A DNA stretch of 64,000 bases. Source: Antedon mediterranea (taxonomy: Eukaryota; Echinodermata; Crinoidea; Comatulida; Antedonidae). The DNA is taken from NCBI RefSeq assembly GCF_964355755.1, contig NC_092677.1, positions 21,238,101 through 21,302,100 of the forward strand, in the 5' to 3' direction. Positions 51,971-62,194 of this stretch are shown in pieces (position 1 is the first letter of the stretch; each line of letters opens with the position of its first letter). The position numbers and the translations under genes are program-made. The notes beneath the pieces are model-generated. The model searched no databases, was not told the DNA's origin, and saw only the letters and a list, made by a program, of their open reading frames with translations.

Positions 51971-52490
51971 ACACGAAACATCAAAGTTTACAAAATAGCT
52001 TCAAATCGCATTTGGAGACGTTTTAGACCATTTTGTGATTTTCGAAAAAACTTGATAACATAAAAACACCAAAGTGCTCAGAATACCTTCAAATCGTGTT
52101 TTGAGACGTTTTAGACCATTTTGTAATTTTCGAAAAAACTTGTTAACATAAAAACACCAAAGTGCTCAGAATACCTTCACATCGAATTTTGAGACGTTTT
52201 AGACCATTTTGTGATTTTCGAAAAAACTTGTTAACATAAAAACACCAAAGTGCTTAGAAAAGCTTGAAATCGCATTTGGAGACGTTTTAGACCATTTTGT
52301 GCATTTCGATGAAACTTGGTTACACAAAAACATCAAAGTGCTTAAAATCACATTTTGAGCATTTCGTTAAAACTTTTCACACAAAAACATCAAAGTCCAC
52401 AAAATAGCCTAATATCGTATTTAAAAACGTTTTAGACCATTTTGAGCATTTCGAAAAAACTTTTCCACACAAAACATCAAAGTTTACAAA
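51935..52490 (+). repeat. Short copy pair with 59,594-60,149 (displacement 7659)
   Basis: Three rare variants are shared in order: CACGAAAC (51972 and 59631), CTTGATAACA (52051 and 59710) and CACATCGAATTTTG (near 52,178 and 59,837). I saw these variants nowhere else. The shared stretch is about 0.56 kb. Confidence 0.85.
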
Positions 52491-52514
52491 ATAGCTTTAA
52501 ATCGCATTTGGAGA
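52428..52514 (+). repeat. Chimeric monomer, B front and ATAGCTTTAAATC rear
   Basis: CGAAAAAACTTTTCC and AAGTTTAC of class B lead into the rear that normally precedes H. The same chimera is at 62195-62281, exactly 9767 bp away, so the chimera formed first and was then copied. Confidence 0.87.
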
Positions 52515-53563
52515 CGTTTTAGACCATTTTGTTCATTTCGATGAAACAAAAACACAAAAACATCAAATTGCACAAAATGGCTTAATATGATATGGGAAAA
52601 CGTTTTAGACCATTTTGAACATTTCGTTAAAAGTTTTCACAAAAAAACATCAAAGTCCACAAAATAGCTTAATATCGTATTTAAAAACGTTTTAGGCCAT
52701 TTTGAGCATTTCGAAAAAACTTTTTCACACAAAACATCAAAGTTTACAAAATAGCTTCAAATCGCATTTGGAGACGTTTTAGACCATTTTGTGATTTTCG
52801 AAAAAACTTGTTAACATAAAAACACCAAAGTGCTCAGAATACCTTCAAATCGCATTTTGAGACGTTTTAGACCATTTTGTGATTTTCGAAAAAACTTGTT
52901 AACATAAAAACACCAAAGTGCTCAGAATACCTTCAAATCGTGTTTAGAGACGTTTTAGACCATTTTGTGATTTTGGAAAAACTTGTTAACATAAAAACAC
53001 CAAAGTGCTCAGAATACCTTCAAATCGCATTTGGAGACGTTTTAGACCATTTTGTGATTTTCGAAAAAACTTGTTAACATAAAAACACCAAAGTGCTCAG
53101 AAAAGCTTCAAATCGCAATTGGAGACGTTTTAAACCATTTTGTTCAATTCGATGAAACTTGGTTACACAAAAACATCAAATTGCACAAAATGGCTTAATA
53201 TGGTATGGGAAAACGTTTTAGACCATTTTGAACATTTCGAGAAAACTTTTTCACACAAAACTTCAAAGTGTACAGAATAGCTTCAAATCGCATTAGAAAC
53301 CGTTTTAGACCATTTTGAGCATTTCGAAAAAACTTTTTCACACAAAACATCAAAGTTTACAAAATAGCTTCAAATCGCATTTGGAGACGTTTTAGACCAT
53401 TTTGTAATTTTCGAAAAAACTTGTTAACATAAAAACACCAAAGTGCTCAGAATACCTTCAAATCGCATTTTGAGACGTTTTAGACCATTTTGTGATTTTC
53501 GAAAAAACTTGTTAACATAAAAATACCAAAGTGCTCAGAATACCTTCAAATCGTGTTTTGAGA

Positions 53564-53648
53564 CGTTTTAGACCATTTTGTGATTTTCGAAAAAACTTAA
53601 CATAAAAACACCAAAGTGCTCAGAATACCTTCAAATCGCATTTGGAGA
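53564..53648 (+). repeat. 85-bp class D variant with 3-bp deletion
   Basis: ACTTGTTAACAT is shortened to ACTTAACAT. It recurs only near 63,360, at the 9767-bp displacement, so it arose before that copy was made. Confidence 0.82.
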
Positions 53649-56600
53649 CGTTTTAGACCATTTTGTGATTTTGGAAAAAACTTGTTAACATAAAAACACC
53701 AAAGTGCTTAGAAAAGCTTCAAATCGCATTTGGAGACGTTTTAGACCCTTTTGTGCATTTCGATGAAACTTGGTTACACAAAAACATCAAAGTGCTTAAA
53801 ATCACAGTAGAAACCGTTTTAGACCATTTTGAGCATTTCGTTAAAATTTTTCACAGAAAAACATCAAAGAGCAAAAAATAGCTTAATATCGTATTTGAAA
53901 ACGTTTTAGACCATTTTGAGCATTTCGACAAAACTTTTTCACACAAAACATCAAAGTGTACAGATAAGCTTCAAATCGCATTTGGAGACGTTTTAAACCA
54001 TTTTGAGCATTTCGATAAAATTTTACACACAAAAACATCAAAGTGCACAAAATAGCTTAATATGGTATTTAAAAACGTTTTAGACCATTTTGAGCATTTC
54101 AACAAAACTTTTTCTCACAAAACATCAAAGTGTACAGAATAGCTTCAAATCGCATTTGGAGACGTTTTAGACCATTTTGTGCATTTCGATGAAACTTGGT
54201 TACACAAAAACATCAAAGTGCTTAAAATCACATTTTGAGCATTTCGTTAAAACTTTTCACACAAAAACATCAAAGTCCACAAAATAGCTTAATATCTTAT
54301 TTAAAAACGTTTTAGACCATTTTGAGCATTTCGAAAAAACTTTTTCACACAAAACATCAAAGTTTACAAAATAGCTTCAAATCGCATTTGGAGACGTTTT
54401 AGACCATTTTGTGATTTTCGAAAAAACTTGTTAACATAAAAACACCAAAGTGCTCAGAATACCTTCAAATCGCATTTGGAGACGTTTTAGACCATTTTGT
54501 GATTTTCGAAAAAACTTGTTAACATAAAAACACCAAAGTGCTTAGAAAAGCTTCAAATCGCATTTGGAGATGTTTTAGACCATTTTGTGCATTTCGATGA
54601 AACTTGGTTACACAAAAACATCAAAGTGCTTAAAATCACATTTTGAGCATTTCGTTAAAACTTTTCACACAAAAACATCAAAGTCCACAAAATAGCTTAA
54701 TATCGTATTTAAAAACGTTTTAGACCATTTTCAGCATTTCGAAAAAACTTTTCCACACAAAACATCAAAGTTTACAAAATAGCTTCAAATCGCATTTGGA
54801 GACGTTTTAGACCATTTTGTGATTTTCGAAAAAACTTGTTAACATAAAAACACCAAAGTGCTCAGAATACCTTCAAATCGTGTTTTGAGACGTTTTAGAC
54901 CATTTTGTAATTTTCGAAAAAACTTGTTAACATAAAAACACCAAAGTGCTCAGAATACCTTCACATCGCATTTTGAGACGTTTTAGACCATTTTGTGATT
55001 TTCGAAAAAACTTGTTAACATAAAAACACCAAAGTGCTTAGAAAAGCTTGAAATCGCATTTGGAGACGTTTTAGACCATTTTGTGCATTTCGATGAAACT
55101 TGGTTACACAAAAACATCAAAGTGCTTAAAATCACATTTTGAGCATTTCGTTAAAACTTTTCACACAAAAACATCAAAGAGTAATAAATAGCTTAATATC
55201 GTATTTAAAAACGTTTTAGACCATTTTGAGCATTTCGACAAAATTTTTTCAAACAAAACATCAAAGTGTACAGAATAGCTTTAAATCGCATTTGGAGACG
55301 TTTTAGACCATTTTGTTCATTTCGATGAAACAAAAACACAAAAACATCAAATTGCACAAAATGGCTTAATATGATATGGGAAAACGTTTTAGACCATTTT
55401 GAACATTTCGTTAAAAGTTTTCACACAAAAACATCAAAGTCCACAAAATAGCTTAATATCGTATTTAAAAACGTTTTAGACCATTTTGAGCATTTCGAAA
55501 AAACTTTTTCACACAAAACATCAAAGTTTACAAAATAGCTTCAAATCGCATTTGGAGACGTTTTAGACCATTTTGTGATTTTCGAAAAAACTTGTTAACA
55601 TAAAAACACCAAAGTGCTCAGAATACCTTCAAATCGCATTTTGAGACGTTTTAGACCATTTTGTGATTTTCGAAAAAACTTGTTAACATAAAAACACCAA
55701 AGTGCTCAGAATACCTTCAAATCGCATTTGGAGACGTTTTAGACCATTTTGTGATTTTCGTAAAAACTTGTTAACATAAAAACACCAAAGTGCTTAGAAA
55801 AGTTTCAAATCGCATTTGGAGACGTTTTAGACCATTTTGTTCATTTCGATGAAACTTGGTTACTCAAAAACATCAAATTGCACAAAATGGCTTAATATGG
55901 TATGGGAAAACGTTTTAGACCATTTTGAACATTTCGAGAAAACTTTTTCACACAAAACTTCAAAGTGTACAGAATAGCTTCAAATCGCATTAGAAACCGT
56001 TTTAGACCATTTTGAGCATTTCGAAAAAACTTTTTCACACAAAACATCAAAGTTTACAAAATAGCTTTAAATCACATTTGGAGACGTTTTAGACCATTTT
56101 GTGATTTTCAAAAAAACTTGTTAACATAAAAACACCAAAGTGCTCAGAATACCTTCAAATCGCATTTTGAGACGTTTTAGACCATTTTGTGATTTTCGGA
56201 AAAACTTGTTAACATAAAAACACCAAAGTGCTCAGAATACCTTCAAATCGTATTTTGAGACGTTTTAGACAATTTTGTGATTTTCGAAAAAACTTGTTAA
56301 CATAAAAACACCAAAGTGCTTAGAAAAGCTTCAAATCGCATTTGGAGACGTTTTAGACCATTTTGTGCATTTCGATGAAACTTGGTTACACAAAAACATC
56401 AAAGTGTACAGAATAGCTTCAAATCGCATTAGAAACCGTTTTAGACCATTTTGAGCATTTCGAAAAAACTTTTTCACACAAAACATCAAAGTGTACAAAA
56501 TAGCTTCAAATCGCATTTGGAGACGTTTTAGACAATTTTGTGATTTTCGAAAAAACTTGTTTACATAAAAACATCAAAGTGCTCAGAATAGCTTCCAATC

Positions 56601-58627
56601 GCATTTTGAGACGTTTTAGACCCTTTTGTGCATTTCGATGAAACTTGGTTACACAAAAACATCAAAGTGCTTAAAATCACAGTAGAAACCGTTTTAGACC
56701 ATTTTGAGCATTTCGTTAAAATTTTTCACAGAAAAACATCAAAGAGCAAAAAATAGCTTAATATCGTATTTAAAAACGTTTTAGACCATTTTGAGCATTT
56801 CGACAAAACTTTTTCACACAAAACATCAAAGTGTACAGATAAGCTTCAAATCGCATTTGGAGACGTTTTAAACCATTTTGAGCATTTCGATAAAATTTTA
56901 CACACAAAAACATCAAAGTGCACAAAATAGCTTAATATGGTATTTAAAAACGTTTTAGACCATTTTGAGCATTTCAACAAAACTTTTTCTCACAAAACAT
57001 CAAAGTGTACAGAATAGCTTCAAATCGCATTTGGAGACGTTTTAGACCATTTTGTGCATTTCGATGAAACTTGGTTACACAAAAACATCAAAGTGCTTAA
57101 ATTCACATTTTGAGCATTTCGTTAAAACTTTTCACACAAAAACATCAAAGTCCACAAAATAGCTTAATATCGTATTTAAAAACGTTTTAGACCATTTTGA
57201 GAATTTCGAAAAAACTTTTTCACACAAAACATCAAAGTTTACAAAATAGCTTCAAATCGCATTTGGAGACGTTTTAGACCATTTTGTGATTTTCGAAAAA
57301 ACTTGTTAACATAAAAACACCAAAGTGCTCAGAATACCTTCAAATCGCATTTGGAGACGTTTTAGACCATTTTGTGATTTTCGAAAAAACTTGTTAACAT
57401 AAAAACACCAAAGTGCTTAGAAAAGTTTCAAATCGCATTTGGAGACGTTTTAGACCATTTTTATCATTTCGATGAAACTTGGTTACACAAAAACATCAAA
57501 GTGCTTAAAATCACATTTTGAGCATTTCGTTAAAACTTTTCACACAAAAACATCAAAGTCCACAAAATAGCTTAATATCGTATTTAAAAACGTTTTAGAC
57601 CATTTTGAGCATTTCGAAAAAACTTTTCCACACAAAACATCAAAGTTTACAAAATAGCTTCAAATCGCATTTGGAGACGTTTTAGACCATTTTGTGATTT
57701 TCGAAAAAACTTGTTAACATAAAAACACCAAAGTGCTCAGAATACCTTCAAATCGTGTTTTGAGACGTTTTAGACCATTTTGTAATTTTCGAAAAAACTT
57801 GTTAACATAAAAACACAAAAGTGCTCAGAATACCTTCACATCGCATTTTGAGACGTTTTAGACCATTTTGTGATTTTCGAAAAAACTTGTTAACATAAAA
57901 ACACCAAAGTGCTTAGAAAAGCTTGAAATCGCATTTGGAGACGTTTTAGACCATTTTGTGCATTTCGATGAAACTTGGTTACACAAAAACATCAAAGTGC
58001 TTAAAATCACATTAGAAACCGTTTTAGACCATTTTGAGCATTTCGTTAAAACTTTTCACACAAAAACATCAAAGTCCACAAAATAGCTTAATATCGTATT
58101 TAAAAACGTTTTAGACCATTTTGAGCATTTCGAAAAAACTTTTCCACACAAAACATCAAAGTTTACAAAATAGCTTCAAATCGCATTTGGAGACGTTTTA
58201 GACCATTTTGTGATTTTCGAAAAAACTTGTTAACATAAAAACACCAAAGTGCTCAGAATACCTTCAAATCGTATTTTGAGACGTTTTAGACAATTTTGTG
58301 ATTTTCGAAAAAACTTGTTAACATAAAAACACCAAAGTGCTTAGAAAAGCTTCATATCGCATTTGGAGACGTTTTAGACCATTTTGTGCATTTCGATGAA
58401 ACTTGGTTACACAAAAACATCAAAGTTCTTAAAATCACATTTTGAGCATTTCGTTAAAACTTTTCACACAAAAACATCAAAGAGCAAAAAATAGCTTAAT
58501 ATCGTATTTAAAAACGTTTTAGACCATTTTGAGCATTTCGACAAAACTTTTTCACACAAAACATCAAAGTGTACAAAATAGCTTCAAATCGCATTTGGAG
58601 ACGTTTTAGACAATTTTGTGATTTTCG
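53649..58627 (+). repeat. Segmental copy pair, displacement 53,252 (right member)
   Basis: Partner of 397-5375 with the same monomer order. Small differences are scattered, for example CATTAG at 553 faces CAGTAG at 53805, and GAGCATT near 1480 faces CAGCATT near 54732. The right edge lies in a chimeric D/N monomer at 58602-58679. Confidence 0.87.
54163..56211 (+). repeat. 5779-bp displacement copy pair, member 1
   Basis: TATCTT 54293 matches 60072, GAGATG near 54,571 matches near 60,350, and TTCGTAAAAAC at 55757 matches 61536, all at 5779 bp. It nests inside the 53,252-displacement block, so this sequence exists at least three times in the window. Confidence 0.85.
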
Positions 58628-58679
58628 AAAAAACTTGTTAACATAAAAACACAAAAGAGCTTCAAATCGCATTTGGAGA
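58602..58679 (+). repeat. Chimeric D/N monomer (78 bp)
   Basis: The front GACAATTTTGTGATTTTCG is class D; the rear ACACAAAAGAGC is class N. It closes the 53,252-displacement block. A similar but independent D/N chimera, with CGGAAAAAC, is at 61952-62029. Confidence 0.85.
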
Positions 58680-59941
58680 CGTTTTAGACCCTTTTGTGCA
58701 TTTCGATGAAACTTGGTTACACAAAAACATCAAAGTGCTTAAAATCACATTAGAAACCGTTTTAGACCATTTTGAGCATTTCGTTAAAACTTTTCACACA
58801 AAAACATCAAAGTCCACAAAATAGCTTAATATCGTATTTAAAAACGTTTTAGACCATTTTGAGCATTTCGAAAAAACTTTTCCACACAAAACATCAAAGT
58901 TTACAAAATAGCTTCAAATCGCATTTGGAGACGTTTTAGACCATTTTGTGATTTTCGAAAAAACTTGTTAACATAAAAACACCAAAGTGCTCAGAATACC
59001 TTCAAATCGCATTTGGAGACGTTTTAGACCCTTTTGTGCATTTCGATGAACCTTGGTTACACAAAAACATCAAAGTGCTTAAAATCACATTAGAAACCGT
59101 TTTAGACCATTTTGAGCATTTCGTTAAAATTTTTCACAGAAAAACATCAAAGAGCAAAAAATATCTTAATCTCGTATTTAAAAACGTTTTAGACCATTTT
59201 TAGCATTTCGACAAAACTTTTTCACACAAAACATCAAAGTGTACAAAATAGCTTCAAATCGCATTTGGAGACGTTTTAACCCATTTTGAGCATTTCGATA
59301 AAATTTTACACACAAAAACATCAAAGTGCACAAAATAGCTTAATATGGTATTTAAAAACGTTTTAGACCATTTTGAGCATTTCAACAAAACTTTTTCTCA
59401 CAAAACATCAAAGTGTACAGAATAGCTTCAAATCGCATTTGGAGACGTTTTAGACCATTTTGTGCATTTCGATGAAACTTGGTTACACAAAAACATCAAA
59501 GTGCTTAAAATCACATTTTGAGCATTTCGTTAAAACTTTTCACACAAAAACATCAAAGTCCACAAAATAGCTTAATATCGTATTTAAAAACGTTTTAGAC
59601 CATTTTGAGCATTTCGAAAAAACTTTTCCACACGAAACATCAAAGTTTACAAAATAGCTTCAAATCGCATTTGGAGACGTTTTAGACCATTTTGTGATTT
59701 TCGAAAAAACTTGATAACATAAAAACACCAAAGTGCTCAGAATACCTTCAAATCGTGTTTTGAGACGTTTTAGACCATTTTGTAATTTTCGAAAAAACTT
59801 GTAAACATAAAAACACCAAAGTGCTCAGAATACCTTCACATCGAATTTTGAGACGTTTTAGACCATTTTGTGATTTTCGAAAAAACTTGTTAACATAAAA
59901 ACACCAAAGTGCTTAGAAAAGCTTGAAATCGCATTTGGAGA

Positions 59942-61990
59942 CGTTTTAGACCATTTTGTGCATTTCGATGAAACTTGGTTACACAAAAACATCAAAGTGC
60001 TTAAAATCACATTTTGAGCATTTCGTTAAAACTTTTCACACAAAAACATCAAAGTCCACAAAATAGCTTAATATCTTATTTAAAAACGTTTTAGACCATT
60101 TTGAGCATTTCGAAAAAACTTTTCCACACAAAACATCAAAGTTTACAAAATAGCTTCAAATCGCATTTGGAGACGTTTTAGACCATTTTGTGATTTTCGA
60201 AAAAACTTGTTAACATAAAAACACCAAAGTGCTCAGAATACCTTCAAATCGCATTTGGAGACGTTTTAGACCATTTTGTGATTTTCGAAAAAACTTGTTA
60301 ACATAAAAACACCAAAGTGCTTAGAAAAGCTTCAAATCACATTTGGAGATGTTTTAGACCATTTTGTGCATTTCGATGAAACTTGGTTACACAAAAACAT
60401 CAAAGTGCTTAAAATCACATTTTGAGCATTTCGTTAAAACTTTTCACACAAAAACATCAAAGTCCACAAAATAGCTTAATATCGTATTTAAAAACGTTTT
60501 AGACCATTTTGAGCATTTCGAAAAAACTTTTCCACACAAAACATCAAAGTTTACAAAATAGCTTCAAATCGCATTTGGAGACGTTTTAGACCATTTTGTG
60601 ATTTTCGAAAAAACTTGTTAACATAAAAACACCAAAGTGCTCAGAATACCTTCAAATCGTGTTTTGAGACGTTTTAGACCATTTTGTAATTTTCGAAAAA
60701 ACTTGTTAACATAAAAACACCAAAGTGCTCAGAATACCTTCACATCGCATTTTGAGACGTTTTAGACCATTTTGTGATTTTCGAAAAAACTTGTTAACAT
60801 AAAAACACCAAAGTGCTTAGAAAAGCTTGAAATCGCATTTGGAGACGTTTTAGACCATTTTGTGCATTTCGATGAAACTTGGTTACACAAAAACATCAAA
60901 GTGCTTAAAATCACATTTTGAGCATTTCGTTAAAACTTTTCACACAAAAACATCAAAGAGTAATAAATAGCTTAATATCGTATTTAAAAACGTTTTAGAC
61001 CATTTTGAGCATTTCGACAAAATTTTTTCAAACAAAACATCAAAGTGTACAGAATAGCTTTAAATCGCATTTGGAGACGTTTTAGACCATTTTGTTCATT
61101 TCGATGAAACAAAAACACAAAAACATCAAATTGCACAAAATGGCTTAATATGATATGGGAAAACGTTTTAGACCATTTTGAACATTTCGTTAAAAGTTTT
61201 CACACAAAAACATCAAAGTCCACAAAATAGCTTAATATCGTATTTAAAAACGTTTTAGACCATTTTGAGCATTTCGAAAAAACTTTTTCACACAAAACAT
61301 CAAAGTTTACAAAATAGCTTCAAATCGCATTTGGAGACGTTTTAGACCATTTTGTGATTTTCGAAAAAACTTGTTAACATAAAAACACCAAAGTGCTCAG
61401 AATACCTTCAAATCGCATTTTGAGACGTTTTAGACCATTTTGTGATTTTCGAAAAAACTTGTTAACATAAAAACACCAAAGTGCTCAGAATACCTTCAAA
61501 TCGCATTTGGAGACGTTTTAGACCATTTTGTGATTTTCGTAAAAACTTGTTAACATAAAAACACCAAAGTGCTTAGAAAAGTTTCAAATCGCATTTGGAG
61601 ACGTTTTAGACCATTTTGTTCATTTCGATGAAACTTGGTTACACAAAAACATCAAATTGCACAAAATGGCTTAATATGGTATGGGAAAACGTTTTAGACC
61701 ATTTTGAACATTTCGAGAAAACTTTTTCACACAAAACTTCAAAGTGTACAGAATAGCTTCAAATCGCATTAGAAACCGTTTTAGACCATTTTGAGCATTT
61801 CGAAAAAACTTTTTCACACAAAACATCAAAGTTTACAAAATAGCTTCAAATCACATTTGGAGACGTTTTAGACCATTTTGTGATTTTCAAAAAAACTTGT
61901 TAACATAAAAACACCAAAGTGCTCAGAATACCTTCAAATCGCATTTTGAGACGTTTTAGACCATTTTGTGATTTTCGGAAAAACTTGTTA
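59942..61990 (+). repeat. 5779-bp displacement copy pair, member 2
   Basis: Partner of 54163-56211. It ends in a chimeric monomer (61952-62029) with the CGGAAAAAC front of its D partner and the short N rear. Confidence 0.85.
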
Positions 61991-62194
61991 ACATAAAAAC
62001 ACAAAAGAGCTTCAAATCGCATTTGGAGACGTTTTAGACCCTTTTGTGCATTTCGATGAAACTTGGTTACACAAAAACATCAAAGTGCTTAAAATCACAT
62101 TAGAAACCGTTTTAGACCATTTTGAGCATTTCGTTAAAACTTTTCACACAAAAACATCAAAGTCCACAAAATAGCTTAATATCGTATTTAAAAA

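Larger units (their letters stand above)
52428..54233 (+). repeat. 9767-bp displacement copy pair, member 1
   Basis: The chimeric monomer at 52428, TTAGGCC near 52,692, the 3-bp-deleted D (ACTTAACAT near 53,595) and CAGTAG 53805 all recur 9767 bp downstream. Confidence 0.87.
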
